A DNA stretch of 64,000 bases from Ustulina deusta (lineage: Eukaryota > Ascomycota > Sordariomycetes > Xylariales > Xylariaceae): the NCBI GenBank assembly GCA_023159155.1, contig JAJNNX010000039.1, forward strand, positions 372,001-436,000, written 5' to 3'. The position numbers and the translations under genes were made by a program. The notes beneath the pieces are model-generated. The model was not told the DNA's origin and searched no databases. It saw only the letters and a list, made by a program, of their open reading frames with translations. Numbering within the stretch: the stretch's first letter is position 1; every line of letters starts with the position of its first letter. Positions 13,330 to 25,909 of the stretch are shown in pieces.

Positions 13330-16300
13330 TGATTGGTAATAATATTCAGCCCCGGCTGAAAAACCTCACTAATGTAGGACCTAGTAATACTGTTATGCCT
13401 GGCTGTAATATTTGAAGATATATATATAGGAGCAATAGCTATAGATATACTATTGAGAACTAACTTATAATAGGCCAAGCGGACTAAAATTTAAGCAACG
13501 AACTTGCCCCTAAAGCTCAAAATAGCTGGAAAGGACAACTACGACTTTGACTTTTTGCTCTAGGATATAATAATTAAGCAATACGCTTGGATTAATTGTG
13601 AGAACAAAATCTGTAGGGAGGTTATAATAATACTAGTAATAGTGCTAGATAATTTTGTTTGATTTTTCTAAGGAGATATTTATGCTAGTTATAGGTAAAT
13701 GGCCTAGGAATACGTAAAAATCCTAGGGTAATACTTTAATGTGTTAGTATATGTATAATCTGGGGGTAATATTATAGTACCTCTATGCCTAGCTAGTATA
13801 TAGGTATGAACTGAGATATTAGGACAACTGATGTTTTAAATATTAGCATTTTTATATGCGGAAATGGCTAAACATGGCGCCAAACTCCTTGCTAGACTAG
13901 CCCGAAAAATAGTACTTTTAGTGTTAACTAGTGTGTATATTGCTTATAGCGCTAGTATAATAGTATTTTCCTGAAAAACTTGCGAAGATATTTATATTTT
14001 AGTCCGCTTAAGTGATAAGGCAATAGAATCCTGCTAGGCAACGGTTTATGTAGCTAGAATGGTATTGCTTAAGAATTTATAGCTACTTGCTGAAGCAATA
14101 CGAGATGTCTAACCTATTAAGACCGGGTGGGTGATTAAGGCTACTAACTTTATAACAAGAGATAAACTGCTTGAGGAATAGAACGTGGATATTATTAAAT
14201 GGACTTTATATGTTAGCGTAGTAGAGCTGCTGGAAGAGTGGATAGTTTATGTAGTTCTAAAAGTGCTTTTGTTTATAACGGACTATTTTATAAATATTTT
14301 AATAGATATTATTTAAAAAATAGTAGCTGTAGAAGTTAAAGTATAAATAGGAACTACCCCGGTTAATGTATATATGTTACGCAAAGGTATTGACCTATAG
14401 ATAGGAGAAGCAACCTGGGTAGTAGCTTTTAAAGAGCCCGTACGGAAATTTAGGCTATTTTTAGCTAGCGAGCTATCCTGTAGGAAAGAGAGATAGAACT
14501 ATATTATCTGTTATAACCTAGGATGTTAGGGATATTATATAGCGAAGTTTTGTAATAGAAAGCTCTTATGTAAGAACTGTAGTGTATGGATTGACTTCTA
14601 CGACCCTATGAATAATGGGGAGTGTATATTACTACTGAGATGTGCGAATTGCTGCGGCCCCTACCTAGCAGACTACGACAATTGTTTGTTAAAGCTTAGG
14701 AAAGTGAACGGTATAGTGATCTTTTTATTATAGGCCAAAATAAAAGCTATAAGATGAGTAGGAAATAGGGAATATAATAATAAGAACTTTCTACTAATAA
14801 CTGCTGCTACGGAGGAGGAAGCAGTAGTAATAGGAAGATTAAGATAATAGGGTAATAGCAATAAGAAGAAGGCCTTGCTAACGCCTATAGAACAACTATA
14901 AGAAGAATCGAGTACTGAGGTAACAATTATAACGACCTTATCTTTGGGTATAACGTCCGGCGAGATGGAAGATGATGAAATGGAGGATGAAATCACTGCT
15001 GTAGGTCTAATAACCCTTCTTTATGTAACATTAGTCCCCCCTTTAAGAATACGGGGATTAGTAAGAGCAGTACAAACTAGTACTGTATGACCCGCTGGAA
15101 TATTGAAGAACCCCTAGAAGAGAGCTAAAGGGCTAAGGAACCAATTTGGCGAACCTACCAAACCGGGAAGCAACTGAATAGATAGCGGAGCGGAGATATG
15201 ACTAGATAATACTGGAGAGAAATTCCGGCCTAGGCCCCTAGAACGATAAGTATAGCGGCCTATAATGTAGGATATGGAGCGGACAACTATTCGGTGTTTT
15301 TATAGAGATGCTGGGACGAAAACGTAGATGTAGCAGTGGTTATAGAACTATGGATCGATAGGAAGAAAAACGGAAAAACATAAATATACTAAAGATACTA
15401 GAACTTCGGGCCAGTAGATACTTGGGATACTTAGGAAACTAATAGGCCTAGAGTCATAATATATATAAGAATACGGAAAGGATTAAGGGCAGGAAAAAGG
15501 GCCCTAGTTTATTATAAGGACTTAATATGGCTTAATGTTAATAGTTATAGGCTGCTAGCATACTATAGAGCCTCAAATATGGACGTAGTAATAGAGTATA
15601 TTATTGTACTAGAACTACTAAAAAACTGCTTAGCAATAGGAGACCTAAACGTTAGACACCTAGACTAAGAACTAGGAGCTGTAGTATTTTATAGAGGACA
15701 AAGAGTTGTAGACTGGTTGGCCAGGGCGGGAATGAATTTTATAGGTATATTAGGGGAGCTAATATATTGAGCAGGGCATGTTATAAATATACTGTTTTTA
15801 AATATATTTTTTATTAAAAGTTAAGTGGCTGAAGAGCTGGAGATTTTGTTAGACTATAGGCTATTATAGATGATACTACTTTGGAAGGACTTGGTGTGTC
15901 CCCCGAGGGAAGCAGTAAAAGTTTTTATTAAAGATGAAGAACTAGTATGGCTAAGGGATTTAATTAGCGCAAAAGTTGATATATTGCTAGATATAAAGGA
16001 AGCTACTAGTATAGAGCAGGTGGAGAAAGCTATAGAAGTGCTGATAATTCTAATATTAGTATGTGTAAAGATTGTTGGAACAAGGAAACGGAGATAGGGA
16101 AAAGCGGTACTATGGTAGACAATAGAATGTGTAGAAGTATAGGCTGACTTTAGAAGGTTATTTAATATTAAAGATGTAGAGGCTACCTGGCGAGAATTAT
16201 TTACTACGGTTAGAAAGGTAAAAAGGGAGTACTGGAGAAACCGAATTAATAATATAGAGTTAGACAAAGAGCTGCTAGAGGTAGTGAATTAGTATAAACA

Positions 16301-19265
16301 AAAGGGCACAATTATTTTGTTGCTGTTTGTGGATAGAGATAAGATAATAATTGAAACAAAAGAAAAGGCCGAATATTTTACCTGAAGCATTCTGGAGAGA
16401 TTTAATTTAAAAGACGACTTATTAATAGTTGAACCCCTGGAACCCGAAAATTAAGTATATTTTTTTTGGAGCTATAGGGTAACTATAGAGGAAGCCCGGA
16501 GATATGCTACTAAAGTAACGTTAATATTACTAGGAGAAGATTTAGTAACGGTGAAGTATTTTATTGTAGTATGGCTTATAATAGGAGAATATTACTGAAA
16601 CTTGCTGGAAAAATGCTTTGAATATAATGTTTTTTTAAGGGTTTGGAAAAGAGCTAGTGTAGTCCTACTCCTGAAGGCAGGCAAAACTAACTTTGTATTA
16701 TATAGATCCTGGAGGCTAATTGCTTTATTTTTATGTATAGGTAAGGGCTTTGAAAGATTTATTGTATGACGGATGATCTGGATAGCTTTTTAAACCGGTC
16801 TAATAAGCCTATAATACGCTGGAGTAGTACTTAAAAAGTTAGCAATAGATCTAGTAGCTAGTTTGGTATATGATATTGAGCTTGCTTTAGCAAACGGGAT
16901 GGTGGCTATACTGGTTATATTAGATATATAGGGAGTATTTGATGCTCTGCTAAAGAATAGACTTATAATTAGAATAGTGAAACAGGGCTGGCCTGCTTTA
17001 GTTATAAAAATTATAAGAAGTTTTCTAATAGAACGGATAATTATTGCATATTTAAAAGATGTAGTAATAATACTGAAGATAGCCGACTGCGGTATGCCGT
17101 AGGGCTTTCTAGCATTACTGATGCTTTATATGCTATATTTGTGCGAACTAGTAGGAGGAGACCTAAGCAGATGGGGCTATGCTGATGATGTAGTAGTGCT
17201 AGCTATAAAGAAAACTTTAGAACAAAGCACTAGAGAGGCCGAGAAATAGGTGAATAAGATCTTAGAGTACGAACAAACTAACAAAATAGCGTTTGTTCCT
17301 GAAAAGATGGAAGCTATTTATTTTATAAGAAGCCGAACTAGAGTTAACTTTACTATTAAGCTTGGAAATGGCACCTGAATTATACTAGTCCTATTGGATA
17401 ACCCTTCTGAACCCAAACGAACTCCGGTACTGCGCTAGCTAGGCGTACACCTGGATAGAAAATTATGATTCTGCTAGTACGTAGAAGAAAGAGCAGCTAA
17501 GGGAATAAAAATAGCTAACTATATTAAGGCTATTTTAGTAGTAATATAAGGCTTTCTAGCTGTAGGACTCTAGAAAATAGTTAATTTGGTCCTATTACTA
17601 GTACTCTTATACAGATATGAGGCCTGGTACAAAGGACGAAAGAAGCTAGTAAGCAAAATAGCGAACGGCCGACACTAAATAGTTAGTATAAGGCTAGGAG
17701 GCTATATATAGACAGTCTAGTGGGCTTTATTAAAGGTAGTAAGAGGAGTACTACTAACGTGGAAAATATTTTTTAAATATGCCTTTTTTGTGGCTAGCGG
17801 GATTCTAATAGCGGATATAGCCCTAAAACAAGCTAGGAATAAATATGCTTTTAGGATTAAGATAGTCTACGAAACTTACTTATTAGTATTTTAAGTAGCG
17901 CTAAAAATAATCTAATAAGGCAAGAAAGGTAGTAGTTAATAATGTGTTTATATGAACTTATAAATAATGGTTAATTTTATGTTAGATATTAGGAGAATAA
18001 TATTATATTTACTTAAGTATTTAAAGGGCTTAGGAGCTAACCTAACTGTAGGCGTTGATAAAGAAATAGTAGCGAAGGAATTTAAAGAATGGTTTGCTAA
18101 CCGATTGATATTTAATGTTATAGTCTTTTTAGACGGATTAGAAACTGAAGATGGCTTAGAATATAGATATGTTATATATGAAGGATAGATACTAATTATA
18201 AAGAACTGGGCAAGCCTAGATTTTTGTGGAGTGGTATTTGATATAAAAGCCTTAGGGGTACTAAAGGGATTCTAAGAAGCTTTAAGACAATATTTAGATA
18301 ATACTACTATAATTTTTTGCGTAGATAATATAGCGATATTGCGGAGCGCTTAAAAGGACGCTTTAATAATATTATAATGGGTTTTTATAGAGATTTATGG
18401 ATTAATTGAATGCTATAATATTAAAATGTACTGGAGCCTAGGGTACTGCGATATTGAGAGTAACGAACGAGCGGATGTTTAAGCGAAACTTAGAACAAAA
18501 GAGGGATTTTGAGACTTTGATGTAATATCTATGGTAGCTGGCTTAAAGCGCAACGCTAAACTAGAAGTTAGGCAGATGGCAAAAGACTGGCTTGAAGATA
18601 GAAATATTAATATTTTTAGCGGCTTTTTAGTAATAAAAGTTAAATATAGGCTAGGGAAGTGCCCGGAGGTACTATACTTATTTTAGAAGATTTTAAACTA
18701 GTATTTAAACGCTATAGCAGTTTATGGAGACTATAAATGGTACTATAATAAATTTAACCATGATAACGTAGAAGTCTACTGTACTTGTACTTTTTATTTT
18801 AGGGGAGCGTTTGAGAAAGGCCCGGAACATATGGTTTACTGCGAAATTGTAGAAACCTATAAAGATAAATGGCTTAGGTTATCTAAGCCAAACAAGAGAT
18901 GCGACGGTATAGAATGGCTAGTAGATAGCTGGCTAGCAAAACTATATAAACTAGAGTTAAAGGGCATAATGGATAGATATAAATATTGGGTCTGGCTAGT
19001 TAGATATTTTATAGCTTTTTAAAAGTTCTGTTAAGTAATAGGCTACTACGATAAAATATGCCTATTTTTCTAGCCGAAAGGAGAGTGGTGCTGCCTGGAG
19101 AGAGACGCGAGGAGGAGATAGAGGCTTATAGAGGAAGAGAGCGAAGGAGAGGAACTGGAGATAGTCCTACCTCAAGCTCTGGTGGCCTAAGAAACAAAAG
19201 CATATGATTGTTGATTTTTTTTGGAGTAATGGGATTATGGCGTTTGGATGGTAATAATAATAACA
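13330..19265 (+). mobile_element. Tad-like LINE (non-LTR retrotransposon) with RNase H, decayed
   Basis: Plus-strand remnant, riddled with TAG/TAA. ORF1-like Cys/His knuckles lie about 14505-14690 (CYNLG, CNRKLLCKNC, RCANCCGP). An AP-endonuclease motif GDLNVRHLD is at 15639-15665. Reverse transcriptase has KAGKTNF..YRSWRLIAL near 16680-16730 and the catalytic GYADDVVVLA at about 17175-17204. RNase H follows: FLDGLETEDG with RYVIYEG about 18129-18185, and IESNERADV near 18450-18480. The 3' end is marked by GGCGTTTGGATGGTAATAA and a short (TAA)n tail near 19230-19265, which I associate with fungal Tad-clade elements. The 5' end is not sharply defined and I found no target-site duplication. The mutations fit RIP, but milder than in the AT blocks. 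Confidence 0.82.
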
Positions 19266-19600
19266 AGAGATCAAAAAGCCTAAAACATACGTAAAACACA
19301 AAACAACAAAAACAAGCTGCGATAGTGGCACTAAATAACTGTTTACCCTGGTAGACATACCGACTTGAACTTACGAAAGAGATGGCAGAAGCTAGAACCC
19401 ACTGATACTGCTGGAGGACCTAGCCTAAAGATAGAAGGCATAGCCTTTAGCTTGGAGGATCGGGTTGTAGCGACTACGAGCACTGAAATGTTGAGCCTAC
19501 GAGGCATGATCTGGTATTATACCTATTATAATAATATCTGATATGGAATGTATAATAGATAGAGCTTGCCACGTCCTATACCCCTAGGGAGGTCTACGAA
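19266..19600. other. Spacer between the LINE tail and the BTB C-terminal piece
   Basis: About 330 bases of normal composition with no open frame that I recognise. It may include an intron or 5' part of the exon that follows, or a scrap of another repeat. Confidence 0.35.
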
Positions 19601-20161
19601 GTGGTGTTTTCGCCCCGTACCGACGTTAAACAGAATCAATCAATCAATCAATTTACTCTGGACACGGTTTGCGCCCACGCTGCCGCCATCCTAACGGAGA
19701 AGATAAACAGACACGCCACCAAACTTGGTAACTTTTACTCTAAGGTGAACCCAGCAAAAGGCCTTCAGGGATTTGATGATAAATTATTTCTCTCTCGCTT
19801 CTTCGAAGCAGTGAGAGTGGTCTATAGTAATGGATCCAGCTCGTCCCGGCCCATGAAAAAGGCTCTCCTGTTATACGCCAAACACACCGGCAATGTCACC
19901 CTCCGAGAAGAATTTCTTGGCGAGAAATTGTTCACAGATCCAGAACTTGCTGAGTTCGCAATGGATAACTTGAAGATGGTAGCCTCCACGTCCACAGGGC
20001 CGGAGATTATTAACGGCTATTGTATTCACTGCAGAGCTTCGTTCGTTAAGGTATTCGCGAATAAGTCAACCTTGTGTGGGAAATGTAGGCCACCGTTCAG
20101 TGAGGAGGTCTTGGAGTTTCTCAGTGTCAGCCAGCCAGAGGAATCGAAGCGCAGAAACTGA
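19601..20161 (+). pseudogene. C-terminal exon of a BTB-type protein, orphaned
   Basis: A 186-codon open frame with no ATG near its start (it opens at GTG), so it reads as a downstream exon, not a complete gene. Its content, FTLDTVCAHAAAILTEKI, then FLSRFFEAVRVVY, KKALLLYAKHTG, LREEFLG and DPELAEFAMDNLK, matches the region after the BTB fold in fungal BTB proteins. It ends with a possible zinc-binding pair (CIHC, CGKC). It lies in the same direction as the N-terminal fragment at 12693-13307, on the far side of the LINE. However, both pieces contain FTLDT (13 of 14 bases alike), so they overlap rather than abut; two paralogous fragments are also possible. A four-fold AATC repeat sits just before FTLDT. 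Confidence 0.6.
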
Positions 20162-21120
20162 TTAACCCACAAGGCATGTTTGGTTCACCTCCAGATTCGG
20201 ACTCCCGGACTTCCACACCTGACCCTTTCGTAACCCGGCATTCATACTAGACAAGTTTATTAAGGTTCAAACTAGGGTATGAAGCTTGCTATAGAGTTGG
20301 AGATGGCCGGTGCCTGAGACGGAAGGAAGTGGTGGGCAGTCCCACAATTCTACATAGTCACTTGACAGTAAGGTATACAAGGAAACTGAGGCCCAAAGAT
20401 ATCATGAATTAATATTTTCATGCTCTAAACAGTGATAATAAGCATTATTCCTTGAGAGGCGAGTATCCCATCAAGATTGACGATGCTAGCTATCAGAAAG
20501 TTCATGAATGCCTATCATATATTATACAAGTTTATCGTAGACTTTGTATCAGCATTACGTACCTCTGAGTTTATCACATTGTAGACCCACTTGCCCATGC
20601 CATCCTATATACAACGACCTGGAGCCTTGTATTCTGGCGTCGTTTACGAGAATGAAGCAGACACTTACTATCAAACACTTCAACTAGTCCCCCCTTAAAA
20701 CTCCAACACTTAGACAGTTATCCAAGGTTATAGGAGATGGATGCAAATTTTCAGGCATGGAATCGTGACTAACATATTCAAATAGACCTTGGTTGAATCG
20801 CCTTGAGAGCACATACATTGTGATGGGCCATAACGAGGAACACTTCTCAACGCTTATCCAAGTCCATATAGACACATTCTCACCACCACTCGCAGAATTC
20901 TGTCCGGTTCAGTGTATGACTGTCGGCATAGAAGTGAGGGTTGAAGCCGACACAAAGGTAACTAGACCCTGGCATAGGGGATGGTAGGATGGCGGGGCAG
21001 AGATATATTTCCATTATACCAACCTCATCACTCGAGCAAAGCCAACACAAAATTAGACAATGAATCAACTTCTCACCCCCACCTTTCCTCAGACAAGATC
21101 CTGCCCACCGCTTCTAGCCC
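20162..21120. other. Intergenic, nothing recognised
   Basis: About 960 bases with only short shadow frames. It includes the 3' flank of the minus-strand secreted-protein gene. Confidence 0.5.
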
Positions 21121-21540
21121 TCAAAACCCCAAAGCAGAGTTGAAAGCGTCAGCCGTGGAAGCGTCCCGAGTCCCCAGTGCCTCGGTAGAAGCTTGTGCTG
21201 CCTCGCAGGCAGCGACAGCAGCATTGTTGGCGTCGCAGACGTTCGTCAGCTGGTCGCAGATGCGGTTCATGATGATGCTGGGGTTGAGGGCATCCTGCTG
21301 GCCCTCGGCGACCAGAGGGTCAGTGGGCAGGAACGTGCCCTCGTCGGCTTTGCGCCCCGGTCGACCCAGCTGGAAGTCCATCGTCGGCGCGCATTGGCCG
21401 AAGTCGGCCGCTGCGTTATTGTTGTTGTTGTTGTTGTTGTTGTTATTGTTGCCGTTCTGGTTCTGGCGCGGCTTGTGGATGCTTGCTGCCGAGACGGCAG
21501 TGGCAGTGATAAGGGCGAGGAGGAGAGCTTTTGTTTGCAT
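21121..21540 (-). CDS. Small secreted protein with poly-Asn tract
   Basis: Single exon, 139 aa, starting at ATG 21540. The longer upstream reading has no signal-like start, whereas this Met opens a clean signal peptide: MQTKALLLALITATAVSAA, with likely cleavage after AVSA. The mature part begins with a basic stretch, a run of 12 Asn, and then a conserved-looking body with three cysteines (GQCAPTMDF, ICDQLTNVCD, AAVAACEAAQA). Proteins of this shape are common in Pezizomycotina and are often labelled circumsporozoite-like only because of the Asn-rich repeat. No catalytic motif is present. A cell-wall or effector-type role is possible but not shown. It stands alone between a BTB relic and a HET relic. 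Confidence 0.72.
   Translation of the reverse strand: MQTKALLLALITATAVSAASIHKPRQNQNGNNNNNNNNNNNNAAADFGQCAPTMDFQLGRPGRKADEGTFLPTDPLVAEGQQDALNPSIIMNRICDQLTNVCDANNAAVAACEAAQASTEALGTRDASTADAFNSALGF
21415..21450 (-). repeat. Trinucleotide repeat encoding 12 Asn
   Basis: Mostly AAC codons with AAT at a few points, inside the secreted-protein gene. It is an in-frame microsatellite, so its length may vary between strains. Confidence 0.9.
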
Positions 21541-22912
21541 CTTTTCGGACGATGTCGTGTTGCCTTTAAGAAATTGGGCTTTGTGGAGCGATTGACGAGA
21601 CGCGCAATGGAAATTAATTATGTGCGAGAATAACACAAGTTCACGGAACCTGCGAAGACAAGGGTCGAGATCAACTCGTAGCGAAGGAATCACCACTGAC
21701 TCAAAAGGAATGCGATGGAGTTCAAAAGCAGTAACCTAAGGGGTTTGACTGGTAAACCAGATTTATAGTCCCCAAAGCACTTGGACAATCGATTCCATTG
21801 AAGTGTATGAGATGATTCGGCCCGCCCAGCCGAAAGCGCACACGTTGCATTGCGAAGGAGATCTGCAATTTGCATGGAGCGTCGCAAGTTACGATGATCA
21901 TACCGCCATCCAAGTAGATGCGGAACGAATATGCGACAAGACGGGATGAGACTCATTTTGGCTAAAGCTCACAAAGGCCTGAAAACGTAAGAGATCCCTC
22001 TGCCATTGTAGCTAGGTACGAAATTTAGGATACGCACTAATAGCGGCTTATTCGCTGTCAACTGATGAAAACTTCAGTCGCAATTGAATCCTTTTCTACT
22101 AGAGCCGCAAGTAACTCCTTTCTTAACTACCTACTTGTCATGTGTAGTACTAAGACGGGATAGGTGGTTCGCGTGACTTTAGCCCAAAGGTTAGATCGCC
22201 AGGCAATCCTTTAGGTGTAGCTAGCTATTCATCTTTGGTGCAGTTAACTTCGATATACTGTATCATGGTTGTATAGCTTTATAAATACATATTTAGATAT
22301 TGTGGCAGTTAATAGAAATTTGTAGCAAAAAAAAAATCACGAGAACTGCGACATAGGTAATCGCGTTTTTCCGAGTGTGTCGCGTTCATTTAGGCACCTA
22401 GGTAGGTACCTAATTATCAAACAATATATGCACACATCCTATCACTTTAAAGTCATGAAAGAAGTAACATCCAGCCAGTGTTGATACCCTCGTACAAAGA
22501 TAAACTACCTATTTGATTGGACAAAATGACTCCCCTACAAGTCCGTTCTTGCACTGCGAGCCCGGTGCCGAACCAACTAATAACCTTGAGCCAGGACTGG
22601 AATCTAAAAGCTTGCTCAGCTACCGTTACCGTTAGTTCGGCAACAATGAAATTCTCTTGTTGCTATATTACCTGGCAAGCGGGCTAGTCCAATTCGCTTG
22701 CAAATTGTTGAAATACTGCTCCACCCGACGGGTCTGCAATCAGCATCTCATGGCGTACACCTTGATCATATGCTATCGTCTCTTCCACAGAGCTGGACCG
22801 CATACCAGACACTTGAAGGCTGTGTCCTTTTCAGTTCATCTCGGGATCAGGAAAGGGATTTGCGTACGTCTTGGCAACACCCCGACCTAGACTACTAGCA
22901 CCTAATCCGTAA
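21541..22912. other. Intergenic, nothing recognised
   Basis: Promoter side of the secreted-protein gene, then about 1 kb in which no frame can be tied to the HET relic downstream. Short open frames at 22657-22898 lie in the right place for an upstream part of that gene but show no HET motif. Confidence 0.45.
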
Positions 22913-23901
22913 CTATCTAAGCCGACGATAGAAGTAGAGTTGTTGTGTGTAGGAAGCGTTGTCTTAAGCTTGGGGCGTTGAAGCGAGTGGAGTTTCTATG
23001 ACTAGTACAACTACTTCAGGAGACGTGCTGAATGTCGCAGGTGTCCGCTTCTCCACCATAATTAAGACAGACAAGCCAGAGATCAACAGTATGGCCGACA
23101 TTATTACCTATCTAAAGCAAACGAACATAGGACATGCCGCGTATCCTGCTGGGGGTGATCTTCTCGACGCCTACCTATGGAGCCTATCCTTCGGAACTCT
23201 AGATGATCGAATTCCAGGACGTGGGAATTGGAAGCCTACAATTTCCGAGTGGAAAGAACACCTGATACATGGCCAAACATGAGCTCATGTTTTCACGAGC
23301 AGGAGTAGATTCGGGAGGTTTGAAAATCGAGTCGTAAATCTAGCCCGTTGCCACTCGATCGTGGCACTGGATGGAGGGTATTTGGGGCTGGGTCCATGTG
23401 ATGCCAGGGTAGGTAAGTACGATCGCTCTCTTCAGTTCGCATACTTATACAGATTGAACGAAATTTGTTATGCATTTAATGACATTCATTTGCCTAGGGG
23501 ATTGTATTTGCGTGGTCCTTGGCTGCGAACTCCCTCTCGTGATACGGCCTGCACATAAAAACCGCTTTACCGTTGTCGGTCAGTGCTACGTACATGGGAT
23601 CATGCAAGGCGAGGCATTGCTTTGCCTACTTCCTCCTCCGTGGGCCGACAAAGTGAAGATTGACAGCGATGGCCAGTATAGGCCTCGTCATGTTAATGCG
23701 GAGACCAACCTGGAGACCAGGTATGACCCACGACTAGCCTCTGTTCCAGTGGCCCCCGAGTGGGAGGAAATCGGAATAACATGGAACCGGGACGACCCCC
23801 TCAACGTAGTTATTTATAAAAATAGGATCACTGACGAGGAAATAAACTCCGACTCCCGGTTGCTGCCCCACACTTTCGCGGCCCGGGGCATCAAGGTTTG
23901 A
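22913..23901 (+). pseudogene. HET-family protein, C-terminal part, broken
   Basis: Frame pieces: LSKPTIEVELLCVGSVV from 22913; then, after a frame shift, 22998-23282 (DVLNVAGVRFSTII and on); an in-frame TGA at 23280-23282; then CHSIVALDGGYLGLGPCDAR up to 23412. A GTAAGT intron at 23413-23497 joins this in phase to GDCICVVLGCELPLVIRP, FTVVGQCYVHGIMQGEAL and a tail ending at 23901. The order GYLGLGP, GDxICVxxGCxxPxVxRP, GxCYVHGIMxGEA is the standard C-terminal signature of fungal HET-domain proteins. The N-terminal HET domain itself was not found upstream. With one frame shift and one nonsense codon the copy is probably dead, though a missed intron could explain one of the breaks. Confidence 0.7.
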
Positions 23902-24927
23902 TATTATATCTTTGATAATATAGCCCCCCTTTGAAATGCCTCTCTTCCATCCATTGGCCGCCCACGTGTAGCGTCGAGAACTTCCCGGATTGCGGTTACG
24001 CGTAGCCAAATTTCGGTTCGCGCCACTTTTTAAAGACTATCAAAAACTCACCGGAACTGCGCGCGGCAGAATTCGTTAGTAGTTAAATCTAGAAGTTGCG
24101 CGGCCTCGGGAGCTGGAAATGTGATACTTGAGGATTATATCGAGGACCTGGACAGGAAAAGCCCAAAACCGGGTTTGTATTTACTGCAAATCCCGAGGCC
24201 GAGGGGGTTCTGACATGATGACACAACTCGATATCCCGAACAAGTGGAAGACTGTCGGCGCCCTGTACCGTGGCGATGCACTGTCATCAGTGGCTGTCAT
24301 GAGCGGATGGTCTCACGCAGGTGACCACAACGCTACCAGTGATACGCAGGACAGAAATGCTGACTTGATTGTCTAATTATATATTCTGTAGTAATTGAGA
24401 TACCTACTCGAGCTGCGGGAGAACATAGAATAGTCGGTGTGTAAGATGGTAATATTAGCAATATAGATACCTGGAATATTTTATTTGGGGTGCGCCGAGA
24501 CGGTCCGGACATTTTGTCACTCACCACGGTTTACCACAGGTGCGGTGAATAAAGATAATTGGTGGGTGTATGTCAATATTATTGGTGGTATTGGCACAAG
24601 GGAAGAATATAAGCTTACCAACTAGGTCTTGAACAACATCTGACCGGGTTTGTATTTGGCCCAATGAAGGCTTCAACTAAAATCTGAGGGTATGAGAAAC
24701 GTTAATTCCGCTGCAGCTCGGAGGTTAACGAAACAAAGCTTACATGTCACATTATTGCACGGACTTTTCGTAATGTTCGCGCTGTTGATCGAGACCATAT
24801 ATAAAGTATTGGGATATCCCTAGATTTGAGCTTGAGATTCAGCAACGATCCAGGCAGCTTTCCACTCATCCTCAAAGTTCTTGCTCAGTAGAAACTCTCT
24901 AATCTCACCACTTTTCGACTCAGAAAC
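23902..24927. other. Intergenic, nothing firm
   Basis: A frame at 24128-24376 (82 codons, without an ATG at its listed start) includes NKWKTVGALYRGDALSSVAV, which looks protein-like, but I cannot name it or link it to other exons. The right end holds the promoter of the DJ-1/PfpI gene. Confidence 0.4.
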
Positions 24928-25909
24928 ATGGCACCAATCACATTCGGTGCCCTCGTCTATAATTATCAGGCGATGGATGTATTGGGGCCAACCGACCTCC
25001 CCAATTCATCAAGCCAGGAGCTTTTAAATGCTCGTAAGTGATTCTCCTACACACCCTCTATCTTATTATCAAGCTATAAAAACTCTCTAGAATCTCAGGC
25101 CCTTTAGATATCGAGAAATGAAGAAAACGCTGATCCATTGGTGTATTAGTCAAGGTCTATGCACCCATGGACGAATCGACCATATCTCGAGCACCACAGG
25201 TTATCTTCCATCATATCGGGCTTACCAGAGAACCTGTAGCTCTCCTTTCGAGCCATGTAACAATTGTGCCGACCACCACCGTCGACGAATGTCCAGAGCT
25301 GGACTGTCTGCTTTTGGGAGGGCCGAACCCGGTCGATTTCCAGCTTCATCCGAAGTATGCTGAATTCATCCGCCGCCACGTCGCAGCGGGGAAGCTGCTA
25401 TTCACGACCGTGAGTATCAAGAACCGTTTGATTCCTCTTTCTCCCAATTCTAGGGAGAACTAGCTGCCCCCAGATTTCCGCTTAGAACGCATTGCACTCC
25501 TCCCGAACCAAGTCTTCCCTAGGGTGGAAAGTTCTAACTGTATTTGTTGTAGTGCACCGGCGCATTCGTGGCCGCATCGGCCGGTGTCTTGGACGGCAAG
25601 AACGCAACGATTAACCACATAGAGTTCGAATGGGTGAAGAAACGTTTCCCCCAGGTTAAGTGGACGATGGAGAAGCAGTGGGTAGTGGATGGGAATCTCT
25701 GGACCGGATCAGGCGCGGTTGCGGGAATGGACATGATGGCCCACTGGATTAAGGAGAGCTTTGGTCTTGAGGTTATGACGGCTGGCGCTTTAGGCTTGGA
25801 TTTCGAGCCGAGGGATATTGATGGCTTGCTGACTATCCTGCCGAAGAGATATGATGCGAGCGGAAACCAGATCTCGACGCATGTATACAAACACTACGAT
25901 GAGTACTAG
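24928..25909 (+). CDS. DJ-1/PfpI-family protein
   Basis: Three exons, 24928-25033, 25150-25409 and 25553-25909, join in phase to 240 aa. The first intron opens with GTAAGT, the second with GTGAGT. The N-terminus FGALVYNYQAMDVLGPTD is the usual strand-turn start of the family (DVLGP). LDCLLLGGPNPVDFQLHP follows, then LLFTTCTGAFVAASAGVLDG, where Cys123 sits at the nucleophile elbow, the first codon of exon 3. NATINH follows, where many relatives have an ATTHW motif. Members act as cysteine hydrolases, glyoxalases or isonitrile hydratases; ThiJ/PfpI-like genes of this kind are frequent in fungi and mostly of unknown substrate. No break is seen, so it looks functional. Neighbours are relics, which gives no hint of its pathway. 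Confidence 0.88.
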
